A stretch of 64,000 bases of DNA from Lachnospiraceae bacterium (GCA_030527645.1 JAUNAJ010000008.1:40277-104276); one strand, 5' to 3'; shown: positions 53,991 through 63,113, numbered from the stretch's first letter. Made by a program: numbers and translations. Notes: a model not told the origin generated them from the sequence alone.

Positions 53991-55421
53991 CTAGATATTG
54001 TGCAGCAGCGGAATCCTTACTGAGAATGTGGTTCCTTCACCGTCGATACTGTGAACCTTAATGGCACCGCGATGCATAACGATCGCTCCTCTGGCAATCG
54101 CAAGCCCCAGTCCGGTTCCGCCGATTTCCCTGGAATGGCTCTTATCTACCCGGTAGAATCGTTCAAAAATATGATTCTGTGCTTCCTCCGGAATTCCGAT
54201 TCCGGAGTCCGCAACCGTTACATAAAAATATTTATTGTCCTCATTCAGGGTAATCCGCACCCAGCCGCCTTCCGGCTGGTTATATTTGATTCCGTTTTCT
54301 ACAAGATTTGAGAATGCAAGCGTCAGCTTTGTCTGATCCACCTCTGCCATGATCGGACGGAAGGTATCCAGAATCAGCTCCACATTGGCTTTGGCAGCTA
54401 TGGGAGTAAGACGCTTCAGGATCAATCCAAGCATCTCATTGATATTGACTGTATCGATATTCAGATCCTGCGCCTTCTTATCCATCTTCACCAGAGACAG
54501 AAGATCCGTGATGATGGAGTTTTCCCGATCGATCTCCTGCGAAATATCCTGCATAAATTCTCGATACTGCTCTGCAGGCACATCCTCCTGCATGTTCAGA
54601 ACATCTGCAAGAACCTTCATGGATGCCAGTGGTGTCTTCAGCTCATGCGACACATTAGAAACAAACTCCTGTCTGGATTCGTCAAGAATCCTGAGCCGAT
54701 CCAGAACGGCATTGAATGCATCGGAGATCAGTGCGGTCTCCATATAGTCATTGACCGCAATCCTCTCCTCCGGATATCCGTCGGTCATGTGCTCCAGCGA
54801 GCTGGTGATCTTCTCAAAGGGGCTTACCAGAACAGCTGACAGGATAAATCCGAATATAAGAATCAGCGGAACAGTGATTCCAAGAATCATCGTTCCTTTC
54901 TGTCTGAGTACCTGCCGGCTGTTTTCAATCTCTTCTGTTGAAACGCTGATCAGCATGACTCCCGTTACTTCCTTATCCGATGAATCGGGATCTGTGATCG
55001 CTACGGTCATCTCAATGTATTGATTGTCACCGTCATACTGACTGATTTCATTTCCCCGGAAGCACTGGATCACCTCCTGAGAGATCAGATACTTTCCCCT
55101 GTCCAGATCATAGGTATCTCTGATGATCCTGTAGCTTTGATCCACGATCAGGATCCTGCCGCCGTATATGCTGGTCAGCATGCTGATCTCGCTGTCGATC
55201 ACTTCATTATGGGGATTTTCCATATATCCGCTGACCGCCAGCTGATTGCAGATCATATCGCTCTGGTTTTTCACAATGACAGTTCTCTGACTGACAGCCC
55301 GATCCTCATAGCTTCGTACGATCGTCGTTTCCACGACTACAGCTGCAGTGATACTCATGAGCGTCATGATCACCAGGATCACAAAGCGCAGACTTCTGAA
55401 ATACTTCCACTTTCCCTTCAT
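53991..55421 (-). CDS. Membrane sensor histidine kinase (HAMP-HisKA-HATPase)
   Basis: 476 residues. Two membrane helices (about 12-30 and 178-199) flank an extracellular sensor domain of about 145 residues. A HAMP linker (about 200-250), HisKA with phosphoacceptor H259 in NVSHELKTPLASM, and the HATPase region with NLVENGIKYN (N box), DSGIGIPEE (G1) and GTGLGLAIAR (G2) follow. It autophosphorylates and signals to the response regulator whose gene ends 3 nt upstream. The layout is like WalK/ResE/MtrB kinases. Stimulus is unknown. Confidence 0.93.
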   Translation of the reverse strand: MKGKWKYFRSLRFVILVIMTLMSITAAVVVETTIVRSYEDRAVSQRTVIVKNQSDMICNQLAVSGYMENPHNEVIDSEISMLTSIYGGRILIVDQSYRIIRDTYDLDRGKYLISQEVIQCFRGNEISQYDGDNQYIEMTVAITDPDSSDKEVTGVMLISVSTEEIENSRQVLRQKGTMILGITVPLILIFGFILSAVLVSPFEKITSSLEHMTDGYPEERIAVNDYMETALISDAFNAVLDRLRILDESRQEFVSNVSHELKTPLASMKVLADVLNMQEDVPAEQYREFMQDISQEIDRENSIITDLLSLVKMDKKAQDLNIDTVNINEMLGLILKRLTPIAAKANVELILDTFRPIMAEVDQTKLTLAFSNLVENGIKYNQPEGGWVRITLNEDNKYFYVTVADSGIGIPEEAQNHIFERFYRVDKSHSREIGGTGLGLAIARGAIVMHRGAIKVHSIDGEGTTFSVRIPLLHNI

Positions 55422-55424
55422 ATG

Positions 55425-56114
55425 TTATCCCTGAAAATAATATCCGACACCCCATTTTGTATGGACGTATTTCGGATCGCTTGGATTATCCTCAATCTTC
55501 TCTCTCAGTCTGCGGATATGCACATCCACGGTCCGAACATCTCCCAGATATTCATAGCCCCAGACTGTGTTCAGCAGATTCTCCCTGCTGTAAACCTTAT
55601 TGGGATTAAATGCCAGCAGCTCCAGCAGATCAAATTCTTTGGCAGTGAGATTCACCTCTCTGTTATTGATAAACACTCTTCTGCTTTCAGAATTCAGCTT
55701 CAGAGCACCTGCCTCCACGATCTTGCTTTTCTCTGCAGCTGCCTGCTGCTTCTTTGTCCGCCGGATGATCGCCTTGATCCTTGCCTTTACTTCAAGAATA
55801 TTAAAGGGCTTGGTAATATAGTCGTCTGCCCCGTACTCCAGCCCCAGGATCTTATCCATATCCTCACCCTTGGCAGTAAGCATGATGATGGGCACTGAAG
55901 AGAACTCCCTTGTCTGCTGGCAAACCTCCAGTCCGTTCAGCTTCGGAAGCATGATATCCAGCAGTACGATATCATACTCCTGTTCTCTGATCATATTCAG
56001 AGCAGATTCACCGTCATAGGCACAATCCACCTCCATGCCTTCCTGTTCCAGTGAAAAACGAAGACCCTTAACAATCAGTTTTTCGTCGTCTACTACCAGC
56101 ACTCTGTTCGCCAT
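55425..56114 (-). CDS. OmpR/PhoB family response regulator
   Basis: 229 residues. The receiver domain (1-118) has the acidic pair DD (9-10), phosphoacceptor D53 in IVLLDIMLP, TAK near 80-82 and ITKPF near 100. The C-terminal winged helix (about 130-228) ends with the DVHIRRLREKIE recognition helix and KWGVGYYF wing. It pairs with the adjacent kinase gene. The linker has a KKQQAAAEK stretch. AGGAG lies 6 nt before the ATG. Confidence 0.94.
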   Translation of the reverse strand: MANRVLVVDDEKLIVKGLRFSLEQEGMEVDCAYDGESALNMIREQEYDIVLLDIMLPKLNGLEVCQQTREFSSVPIIMLTAKGEDMDKILGLEYGADDYITKPFNILEVKARIKAIIRRTKKQQAAAEKSKIVEAGALKLNSESRRVFINNREVNLTAKEFDLLELLAFNPNKVYSRENLLNTVWGYEYLGDVRTVDVHIRRLREKIEDNPSDPKYVHTKWGVGYYFQG

Positions 56115-56139
56115 AGTTCTCTCCTCTTTGCTACCGGTA

Positions 56140-56835
56140 TTACACCGTTATGTTGTCTCTTATCTGTTCAAACAGTTTTTCCTTGATGCCTGAAACCTTC
56201 ATGATATCCTCGATTGAGGAAAAACCGCCATTATTCTCTCTGTAGGCAATGATTGCATCTGCTCTTGCCTCACCGACACCGGTGAGGGTCATCAACTGAT
56301 TCCTGTCAGCAAGATTCAGATTTACTTTTCCGTCTGTATCTGCTGCAGCGCCTCCGACAGCAGAAGTATTCTGCTGCGATGTACCGGACGTGCCGGACAG
56401 CTGCATCCAGCCTCCCAGCTGTTCAGCCTCCTGGATCGAATAGATATAGATCTTTTCCCCGTCTGACAGAAGATCCGCCTGATTGATGCAGCGAGTTTCC
56501 GCAGCTGCCTGAAAGCCTCCTGCAGCTGCCACCGCATGAAACATACGACTCCCTGCGGGAAGCTGGTATACACCTGGATTTTCCACTGCACCGGAAATAT
56601 CTACATAGAGAAATTCCTCCTGCTGATCCGCAGTTGGAGCCGACTCCTCTGAAACGCCTTCTGCTGCCGCCTGTTCATCCGGCTCCTCAGCCTCTTCCGC
56701 GGCTGCCTCCTGAGAAATGCTCTCGGCAGACACCTCAGAGAGAGTACTGTACTCTACAGTCCGTCTTCCGGAGCAGCCTGCCGCCGGCAGGATCATCGCC
56801 GCTGCCAAAAGTATTAATAAAGTTTTCATCATTCC
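56140..56835 (-). CDS. comEA: ComEA-like lipoprotein (SLBB plus helix-hairpin-helix)
   Basis: About 231 residues. The N-terminus is a lipoprotein signal with lipobox PAAGC, so the mature protein should be lipid-anchored at Cys about 20. An Ala/Glu-rich linker (about 25-70) leads to an SLBB domain (FLYVDISGAVENPGVYQL and ADLLSDGEKIYI, about 73-140). The C-terminal helix-hairpin-helix pair (LNLADRNQLMTLTGVGEARAD and ISGIKEKLFEQI type, about 165-231) binds DNA. ComEA receives transforming DNA on the cell surface. The start is set at the ATG at 56835; an upstream ATG at 56853 lacks a good site. Confidence 0.85.
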   Translation of the reverse strand, partial: GMMKTLLILLAAAMILPAAGCSGRRTVEYSTLSEVSAESISQEAAAEEAEEPDEQAAAEGVSEESAPTADQQEEFLYVDISGAVENPGVYQLPAGSRMFHAVAAAGGFQAAAETRCINQADLLSDGEKIYIYSIQEAEQLGGWMQLSGTSGTSQQNTSAVGGAAADTDGKVNLNLADRNQLMTLTGVGEARADAIIAYRENNGGFSSIEDIMKVSGIKEKLFEQIRDNITV

Positions 56836-56937
56836 TGTATCACTCCTGTTCATCCGCTGTGCCTGCCGGTCCGACAGATTTCCGGGGCACGCTGCAGTTC
56901 ATAGATCAACGGTCCTCTGATACAGATATTCTATATT

Positions 56938-56966
56938 ATTGTAAAATATTTTTAATTTTTTTACAA
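56938..56966 (-). promoter_or_regulatory. Promoter of the comEA-like/RR/HK/GerMN/comEC run
   Basis: On the minus strand, -35 TTGTAA (56961-56966), 17-bp spacer, -10 TACAAT (56938-56943), in a very AT-rich stretch right after the upstream terminator. No other promoter or terminator was seen before comEC ends at 50523. Confidence 0.72.
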
Positions 56967-56992
56967 CAGCCGAACGAGTCGAGAGTCAGAAA

Positions 56993-57028
56993 AAGGGACC
57001 GAAGAACAAAAACGTTCCCCGATCCCTT
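56993..57028 (-). terminator. Rho-independent terminator of the argJ-argB-argD-glucokinase operon
   Basis: A 15-bp stem with three wobble pairs (56993-57007 with 57014-57028, AAGGGA...TCCCTT ends), a 6-nt loop, then T-rich TTTCTG on the minus strand. Confidence 0.8.
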
Positions 57029-57035
57029 CTGCTTA

Positions 57036-57998
57036 TTATTCTGTTACTTCATCCCAGCCTGCGGGGAAGGAATCCATCGCCAGCTTTGCTGCACCAATGA
57101 TTCCGGCATCATTTTCCAGAATTGCAATTCGGAAATCTGCTCCGACACATCCCTTAAACAGGTATTTCTCATAGTAGGGACGGATCAGGTTCAGCAGGTA
57201 GTCTCCTGCCTTTGAAACACCTCCTCCAAGAAGGAAGGCTTCCGGGTTCATGACACTGGCAACGATGGCCATGCCCTGTCCCAGACGATCGGCAAAGGTA
57301 TCCATTACCTTAACTGCCAGCGGATCGCCTGCCTTGGCTGCATCCAGCACATCCTTGGCTGTTGGAGTTTTGCTTTCAATGGAGGTAGACAGTTCTCCTG
57401 CTTCAATGGCCTCTCTTGCCATACGCATAATCGCAGTTGCTGTGGTATACTGCTCCAGGCAGCCGCATTTTCCGCAGCCGCAGCGAAGTGTTTCCTGCGG
57501 ATTCACCGGAATGTGACCGATCTCCCCGCCGGATCCCATCATTCCGTTGACGATCCTGCCCTCATTGATGATTCCACCGCCCAGGCCTGTTCCGATGGTG
57601 ATCATGACAAAGCTGCTGTAGTCCTTTCCTGCTCCGACCCAATATTCGGCAAGAGCTGCCAGGTTGGCATCGTTGCCGACCGCAACCGGAATATTCAGTG
57701 TCTCCTTGATGGCCGCTCCCAGATCATAATCCTTCCATCCGATGTTGCTGGCATTGTACACAAAGCCGTCCGGTCTGGCATTGCCCGGCACTCCGATGCC
57801 GATGCCCAGAATATGTTCCTCCGGGATCTCCAGCTCTTTCATTCCCTCCTTGATTGCTTCTGCGATATCGGAGGCGATGGTCTGCTCCTTTACTCTGGTT
57901 GGAATCGCCCACTGCTTCAGGATCTTCTCCCCTTCAAAGATTCCGAGCTTTACTGTCATTCCGCCGATATCAACACCAATATATACTTTCCTGTCCAT
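57036..57998 (-). CDS. glcK: ROK family glucokinase
   Basis: About 320 residues. VYIGVDIGGMTVKLGIF (ATP phosphate loop), VGNDANLAALAE (catalytic Asp about 105) and GTGLGGGIINEGRIV are ROK hallmarks; the zinc cluster CGCGKCGCLEQY (near 168-179) has three or four Cys plus a nearby His. It phosphorylates glucose with ATP. The start is set at ATG 57998, with AAGGAG 7 nt upstream. Placement 62 nt after argD, with no terminator between, suggests cotranscription with the arginine genes, an unusual pairing. Confidence 0.88.
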   Translation of the reverse strand: MDRKVYIGVDIGGMTVKLGIFEGEKILKQWAIPTRVKEQTIASDIAEAIKEGMKELEIPEEHILGIGIGVPGNARPDGFVYNASNIGWKDYDLGAAIKETLNIPVAVGNDANLAALAEYWVGAGKDYSSFVMITIGTGLGGGIINEGRIVNGMMGSGGEIGHIPVNPQETLRCGCGKCGCLEQYTTATAIMRMAREAIEAGELSTSIESKTPTAKDVLDAAKAGDPLAVKVMDTFADRLGQGMAIVASVMNPEAFLLGGGVSKAGDYLLNLIRPYYEKYLFKGCVGADFRIAILENDAGIIGAAKLAMDSFPAGWDEVTE

Positions 57999-58059
57999 TC
58001 TTCCTCTCCTTGTATTCATGCTGCTCTGTCAGAATCCTGCAGCTATTTCGAGCCTGCAT

Positions 58060-59265
58060 TCACACGCCTGCAGCATCCAGACTTTTTCTCAGTTTCAGGA
58101 TCATCTCGTCCACATCCTTTTCAGTGATGATCAGCGGCGGCACAAACCGGAGCACATCGCTGCCTGCACTGATGATCAGCAGTCCGTTCTCAATTGCTTT
58201 ATTGATGATCTCTCCCGGTTTTTTATCCTTCACCACCAGTCCCTGGATCAGTCCCTGACCGCGGCGGGACACGATACAATCATAATCAGACACGATCTCG
58301 TCCAGTTTTTTCTCCAGATACGGGGCAATTTCCCGTACATGCTCCACAATGTGCAGCTCTTCAAAGAGATCAAACACTGTACATACAGCTCTTGCTGCCA
58401 GAGGATTTCCTCCGTATGTGGTGCCATGATCTCCCGGAACCAGGGATTTTTCCGCTGTCTTTTTATTCAGAACAAAGGCTCCCACAGGAACACCGCAGCC
58501 AAGTGCCTTTGCAACGGTCATAACATCGGGCTCCACGCCGTATTTTTCCCAGGCAAACATATAGCCGGCTCTGCCCATGCCGCACTGGATCTCATCCAGG
58601 ATCAGCAGGATATCCTTCTCCTCACAGAGCGCCTTCACGCCCTTCAGGAACTCCTCTGTAGCCGGATAGATACCGCCTTCTCCCTGGATCGTCTCCAGTA
58701 TGATGGCACAGGTCTTATCGGTGACCTGACTTTTTACGCTGTCAAGATCATTGAAATCAGCAAAACGGATGCCGCCGATCAGCGGCTTGAAGGGATCCTG
58801 ATAATGGGTATTGCCTGTAACGGACAGCGCACCAAGGCTTCGTCCGTGGAAGGAATGGTTCATGGCAATGATCTCGTGATCATTGCAGCCGTCCTTCAGA
58901 TAGGCATATTTCCTTGCCACCTTGATTGCTCCCTCGATTGCCTCTGTTCCGCTGTTGGTAAAGAAGACCTTATCCATTCCGGAAGCTTGAATGATCTTTT
59001 CCGCTGCCTGACCCAGGGGAACATTATAGAAAAGATTCGAGGTATGGATCAGCTGATCCACCTGATCCTTCAAGGCCTCATTGTAGGTTTCGTTGCCGTA
59101 TCCCAGAGCAAAGACTGCAATGCCTGCGGCAAAATCCAGATATTCCTTTCCGTCTGTATCATACAGGTGGGTACCCTTTCCTTTTTCCAGACAGATCTGA
59201 AACCGGTTATAGGTATGAAGAACATTTTCTTCCGTCTGATTAATTAAATTGGTTGTCCTTTCCAT
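58060..59265 (-). CDS. argD: Acetylornithine aminotransferase
   Basis: About 401 residues, class III PLP aminotransferase. [28 protein letters not shown] (pyridine-ring Asp) and [15 protein letters not shown] (Schiff-base Lys) are in the usual order. It converts N-acetylglutamate semialdehyde to N-acetylornithine. The ATG at 59265 lies inside the argB end (26-nt overlap) and has AGGAG 10 nt upstream; a longer frame from 59286 has none. Close OAT-type relatives cannot be excluded, but the operon makes ArgD nearly certain. Confidence 0.95.
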   Translation of the reverse strand: MERTTNLINQTEENVLHTYNRFQICLEKGKGTHLYDTDGKEYLDFAAGIAVFALGYGNETYNEALKDQVDQLIHTSNLFYNVPLGQAAEKIIQASGMDKVFFTNSGTEAIEGAIKVARKYAYLKDGCNDHEIIAMNHSFHGRSLGALSVTGNTHYQDPFKPLIGGIRFADFNDLDSVKSQVTDKTCAIILETIQGEGGIYPATEEFLKGVKALCEEKDILLILDEIQCGMGRAGYMFAWEKYGVEPDVMTVAKALGCGVPVGAFVLNKKTAEKSLVPGDHGTTYGGNPLAARAVCTVFDLFEELHIVEHVREIAPYLEKKLDEIVSDYDCIVSRRGQGLIQGLVVKDKKPGEIINKAIENGLLIISAGSDVLRFVPPLIITEKDVDEMILKLRKSLDAAGV

Positions 59266-60145
59266 CGGTATACTTCTCCTCGTCATCCTTCAGAATCGCT
59301 GTTCCGATTCCCTTGTTTGTAAAGATCTCCAGCAGCAGACAGTGGGGAATGCGTCCGTCCAGAATATGCACTCTGGATACACCCTTTTTGATCGCATTCA
59401 CACAGTTCTGCAGTTTCGGAATCATTCCTCCCGATACGCTTCCGGAGGTGATCAGATCCATAGCTTCTCCGCAGTTCAGCTGCGAGATCAGCGTACTCTT
59501 GTCCTCATAATCCAGGAATACGCCCTCTGTATCGGTAAGAAATGCCAGTTTTTCCGCCTTCATCTCCTCTGCAATGGCGGAGGCTGCATCGTCCGCATTG
59601 ATATTATAGGAGTGGAAGGTATCATCGGTACCGATTGGGCAGACAATAGGAAGAAAATCATTGTCCAGAAGGTCCTGCAGCACCTTTGGATTCACCTTCG
59701 TGATCTCACCCACGTATCCGATGTCCTCTCCTGCAGAATATTTCTTCTCTACATGAAGAAGACCTCCGTCCTTTCCGCTGATGCCCACGGCCTTGACCCC
59801 GAGAGACTGCACCATGCTGACAAGCTCTTTATTTACTTTGTTCAGCACCATCTCAGCCACTTCCATGGTTTCCTCATCGGTAACCCGGAGACCGTTCACA
59901 AATCGCGGCTCCATTCCGACTTTTCCAACCCAGCGGGAAATCTCCTTGCCGCCGCCGTGAACAATGATGGGCTTGAAGCCGGTCAGCTTCAGAAGCACCA
60001 CATCCTTGATCACATTCTTCTTCAGCTCTTCATCGATCATGGCACTTCCGCCGTATTTAATAACAATGATCTTCCTGTTAAACCGCTGGATATAGGGGAG
60101 GGCCTCAATGAGGACCTCTGCCTTATCTAGATATTTCTGTTCCAT
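59240..60145 (-). CDS. argB: Acetylglutamate kinase
   Basis: About 301 residues. [10 protein letters not shown] (phosphate loop Lys), [12 protein letters not shown] and [12 protein letters not shown] (substrate and ATP contacts) match the amino-acid kinase fold of ArgB, with an N-terminal extension helix of the arginine-inhibited type ([19 protein letters not shown]). It phosphorylates N-acetylglutamate. The ATG at 60145 has AAGGAG 7 nt upstream; upstream in-frame ATGs are too close or lack a site. It overlaps argD by 26 nt. Confidence 0.96.
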   Translation of the reverse strand: MEQKYLDKAEVLIEALPYIQRFNRKIIVIKYGGSAMIDEELKKNVIKDVVLLKLTGFKPIIVHGGGKEISRWVGKVGMEPRFVNGLRVTDEETMEVAEMVLNKVNKELVSMVQSLGVKAVGISGKDGGLLHVEKKYSAGEDIGYVGEITKVNPKVLQDLLDNDFLPIVCPIGTDDTFHSYNINADDAASAIAEEMKAEKLAFLTDTEGVFLDYEDKSTLISQLNCGEAMDLITSGSVSGGMIPKLQNCVNAIKKGVSRVHILDGRIPHCLLLEIFTNKGIGTAILKDDEEKYTDGKDNQFN

Positions 60146-60210
60146 AGTCATACTCCTTGCTTTATTGTCGCTGCTGTCTCCGGCAGTCTCCTCCTGCATC
60201 CACGAAGAGC

Positions 60211-60246
60211 GTCACTGTTCACGGGAAACCTCCCATCCATGCGCAG
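60211..60246. repeat. Dispersed intergenic repeat between argJ and argB
   Basis: GTCACTGTTCACGGG followed without a gap by a 20-base core AACCTCCCATCCATGCGCAG. The start matches the GTTACTGTTCAC family (one mismatch) and 60221-60246 matches 50466-50491 with one mismatch. Confidence 0.7.
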
Positions 60247-60291
60247 CCTGACTGCTTATCGCCATGCGTCCGTAAGAAGAGCAGCTTACTT

Positions 60292-61518
60292 TCAGGATCT
60301 GTAATCCGCGTTGATCTTTACATACTCATAGGTCAGATCGCAGCCCCAGGCTGTGGCTTTTGCCTCTCCCATCTTCAGATCGGCGATCGCAGTGACCTCC
60401 TTCTCGGAAAGTATCCTGGTAGCCTCTTCCTCACTGTAGCCGGTGGATACTCCGTTCTCAATGATTTTCAGGCTGCCTGCTGCACTCTGAAAATAAAGAT
60501 CTACTTTTTCAGGATCAAACTGCGCCCCGGAATATCCCATGGCACAGAGGATCCTTCCCCAGTTTGCATCGTGACCGAAAATCGCAGCCTTTGTCAGATT
60601 TGACGTGATCACAGACTTTGCCAGTGTCACCGCCTGCTCCTTGCTGTCCGCATGTATTACCTGACACTCGAACAGCGCAGTCGCACCCTCGCCGTCCGCA
60701 GCAATCTTTCTTGCCAGGGTGCGGTTCACCTCGTAAAGCGCCTCCAGAAATTTATAATAGTCCCCGTTCTTTTCAACGATCGGTGTATTTGCCGCAAGAC
60801 CGTTTGCCAGCAGAAGAACCGTATCATTGGTAGAGGTATCCCCGTCCACAGATACCATATTGTAGGTATCCTGTACCACAGCGGAAAGAGCCGTCTGCAG
60901 CATTTCTTTGGAAATATCTGCATCGGTCGTAACAAAGGACAGCATGGTGCACATGTTGGGGTGGATCATGCCGGAGCCTTTACACATGCCTCCGATGGTA
61001 ACTGTTTTTCCGCCAATCTCGGTCTGAACAGCCACTTCTTTCTGTACCGTATCTGTAGTCATGATCGCCTGTGCAGCCACACTGGCTGCTTCCCTTGAAT
61101 TAGAAAGAAGAGGATGCAGCATCCGGATTCCCTCTTTGATCTTATCCACCGGTATCTGGGCACCGATCACACCTGTGGATGCCACCAGTACGGAATCGGC
61201 AGAAATGCCCAGAACCTCTGCTGCGGTTTCCGCGGTTTCACGGCAATAGCCGTAGCCCTCTTCGCCGGTACAGGCATTTGCCACGCCGCTGTTGCATACA
61301 ACAGCCTGAGCAGTCTCGCAGTCGTACACAATGTGCTGATCCCACTTTACAGGTGCCGCCTTCACTACATTGGTGGTGAAGGTTCCTGCCGCAGCACAGG
61401 GAACAATGCTGTACAGCAGCGCCATATCCTTTGTATTTGCCTTCTTGATTCCGGCGCTGCCGCCTGCAGCCTGAAAACCGATTGCTGCAGTCACGCCTCC
61501 ATCTATTTTTTTCATCAT
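60292..61518 (-). CDS. argJ: Bifunctional glutamate N-acetyltransferase/ornithine acetyltransferase
   Basis: 408 residues, full length for ArgJ. The self-cleavage site KGSGMIHPNMCTMLSF (180-195) has the catalytic Thr191; the usual Ala before it is Cys here. GHDANWGRILCAMGYSG near the C-terminus is the second conserved block. It transfers acetyl from N-acetylornithine to glutamate and closes the arginine cycle. Whether it is mono- or bifunctional cannot be read from sequence. AAGGAG precedes the ATG by 7 nt. The promoter overlaps the ARG boxes at 61631-61669. Confidence 0.95.
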   Translation of the reverse strand: MMKKIDGGVTAAIGFQAAGGSAGIKKANTKDMALLYSIVPCAAAGTFTTNVVKAAPVKWDQHIVYDCETAQAVVCNSGVANACTGEEGYGYCRETAETAAEVLGISADSVLVASTGVIGAQIPVDKIKEGIRMLHPLLSNSREAASVAAQAIMTTDTVQKEVAVQTEIGGKTVTIGGMCKGSGMIHPNMCTMLSFVTTDADISKEMLQTALSAVVQDTYNMVSVDGDTSTNDTVLLLANGLAANTPIVEKNGDYYKFLEALYEVNRTLARKIAADGEGATALFECQVIHADSKEQAVTLAKSVITSNLTKAAIFGHDANWGRILCAMGYSGAQFDPEKVDLYFQSAAGSLKIIENGVSTGYSEEEATRILSEKEVTAIADLKMGEAKATAWGCDLTYEYVKINADYRS

Positions 61519-61630
61519 TCTATTCTCCTTTCATCCGGTCTGACCGGAATGTTTCTCCTCTAAAGACAGCATACACCTAACAGAAGCAAGATGCAAAGGT
61601 AATCCTGCATTCCGGTCATAACAAACGAAC

Positions 61631-61669
61631 ATTGCATAATTATACATTTATTATGCATATTATGCAAGC
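61631..61669. promoter_or_regulatory. Tandem ARG boxes (ArgR/AhrC operator)
   Basis: Two 18-bp palindrome-like boxes lie 3 bp apart: ATTGCATAATTATACATT (61631-61648) and TATGCATATTATGCAAGC (61652-61669). They resemble the TGAATAATTATTCA consensus of arginine repressors, which bind two boxes with this spacing as a hexamer. The argJ promoter lies inside them, so arginine repression of the argJBD operon is strongly suggested, and of argG perhaps. Confidence 0.82.
61639..61667 (-). promoter_or_regulatory. Promoter of argJ
   Basis: On the minus strand, -35 TTGCAT (61662-61667), 17-bp spacer, consensus -10 TATAAT (61639-61644), entirely within the ARG boxes. Confidence 0.85.
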
Positions 61670-61695
61670 AAAATTCACAAAAAAGGAAATAATAC

Positions 61696-61724
61696 TTGCA
61701 TACCATGACTATTTGATGTATATT
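61696..61724 (+). promoter_or_regulatory. Promoter of argG
   Basis: -35 TTGCAT (61696-61701), 17-bp spacer, -10 TATATT (61719-61724), about 27 bp to the right of the ARG boxes. A further T/A-rich box-like stretch (TTGATGTATATTTACACC) overlaps the -10. Confidence 0.75.
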
Positions 61725-61774
61725 TACACCCATAGAGAAAAATAACATTTTAATAGAAACAGGAGGAACTGTAT

Positions 61775-63001
61775 ATGAGCGAGAAAGTTGTATTGGCATT
61801 TTCCGGCGGACTGGATACCACAGCACTGGTTCCGTGGCTGAAGGAAACATTTAACTACGAAGTAATCTGCTGCTGCATCGACTGCGGACAGGGTCCGGAG
61901 CTTGATGGTCTGGATGAGAGGGCAAAGGCTGCAGGCGCATCCAAACTGTATATCGAAGACATTGTCGATGATTTCTGCGACAACTTCATTATCCCTACCG
62001 TTCAGGCTGGCGCCGTATATGAACACAAATATCTGATGGGTACCGCAATGGCACGTCCCGCTATCGTAAAACGCCTGGTTGAGGTTGCAAGAAAAGAAGG
62101 AGCTTCCGCGATCTGCCACGGTGCAACAGGAAAAGGAAATGACCAGATCCGTTTCGAGCTTGGCATCAAAGCTCTGGCTCCTGATCTGAAGGTGATCGCT
62201 CCCTGGCGTATGCGCGACCTGTGGACCATGGAATCCCGTGAGGACGAGTGGAATTATATCAAGGCTCACGGAATCGAGATGCCCTTCTCCGCTGACAGCA
62301 GCTACAGCCGTGACCGCAACCTGTGGCATATCAGCCATGAGGGACTGGAGCTTGAGGATCCGGCCAATGAGCCAAACTACGATCATATGCTTGTTCTCGG
62401 TGTAAGACCTGAAAAGGCTCCCGATGAAGGCGAGTATGTAACAATGAAATTCGTTGAAGGTGTTCCGGTTTCTGTAAACGGCAAAGAAATGAAGGTTTCC
62501 GATATTATCCGTGAACTGAATGTTCTTGGCGGCAAGCACGGCATCGGTATTGTAGATATTGTTGAAAACCGTGTTGTCGGCATGAAATCCCGCGGTGTAT
62601 ATGAGACTCCCGGCGGAACCATTCTGATGGAGGCTCACGACCAGCTGGAGGAGCTGTGTCTGGACCGTGACACAATGGAAGCAAAGAAAAAACTGGGCAG
62701 CCAGTTCTCACAGGTGGTTTATGAGGGTAAATGGTTCACACCTCTCAGTGATGCGATCCAGGCCTTTGTAAAATCTACTCAGAAATATGTTACAGGCGAG
62801 GTAAGGTTCAAACTGTACAAAGGTAATATCATCAAAGCAGGAACCACCTCTCCCTACTCTCTGTATAATGAGTCTCTGGCTTCCTTTACCACCGGTGATC
62901 TGTACGATCATTCCGATGCAACCGGATTTATTACACTGTTCGGTCTGCCTCTGAAGGTTCGTGCGATGAAGCTGATGGAAGTAGAGAAAAATCAGAAATA
63001 A
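61775..63001 (+). CDS. argG: Argininosuccinate synthase
   Basis: 408 residues. The PP-loop motif LAFSGGLDTTALV is at residues 6-18, and CHGATGKGNDQIRFELG near 107-123 binds citrulline and aspartate. It condenses citrulline and aspartate with ATP. AGGAGG lies 8 nt before the ATG. It diverges from the argJ operon across a shared 256-bp regulatory region; argH is not in the window. A 12-bp hairpin follows. Confidence 0.97.
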   Translation: MSEKVVLAFSGGLDTTALVPWLKETFNYEVICCCIDCGQGPELDGLDERAKAAGASKLYIEDIVDDFCDNFIIPTVQAGAVYEHKYLMGTAMARPAIVKRLVEVARKEGASAICHGATGKGNDQIRFELGIKALAPDLKVIAPWRMRDLWTMESREDEWNYIKAHGIEMPFSADSSYSRDRNLWHISHEGLELEDPANEPNYDHMLVLGVRPEKAPDEGEYVTMKFVEGVPVSVNGKEMKVSDIIRELNVLGGKHGIGIVDIVENRVVGMKSRGVYETPGGTILMEAHDQLEELCLDRDTMEAKKKLGSQFSQVVYEGKWFTPLSDAIQAFVKSTQKYVTGEVRFKLYKGNIIKAGTTSPYSLYNESLASFTTGDLYDHSDATGFITLFGLPLKVRAMKLMEVEKNQK

Positions 63002-63039
63002 GGCTCATTCATCGATCGATTCACTCGATAGAACCAAAC

Positions 63040-63069
63040 AAGGGTCATCCCACCGACGGGATGACCCTT
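63040..63069 (+). terminator. Terminator of argG
   Basis: Perfect 12-bp stem (63040-63051 with 63058-63069, AAGGGTCATCCC and complement), 6-nt loop, then a T-rich stretch TACTTTACTTTCC. It may also slow transcription of the convergent gene. Confidence 0.8.
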
Positions 63070-63113
63070 TACTTTACTTTCCTTTGCAGTCCTTTGTTTT
63101 TACTTGCTTTCCT

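Noticed and set aside
57742..59247. 501-codon open frame on the plus strand opposite argD and the glucokinase
   Set aside because: It is antisense to argD and glucokinase motifs, lacks a ribosome binding site and has no recognisable domain.
61519..61774. T-box or riboswitch before arginine genes
   Set aside because: No T-box core (GGTGGnACCGCG) was seen; ARG boxes explain regulation.
61724..62638. 304-codon open frame on the minus strand
   Set aside because: It lies opposite argG, which has intact motifs, promoter and ribosome binding site.
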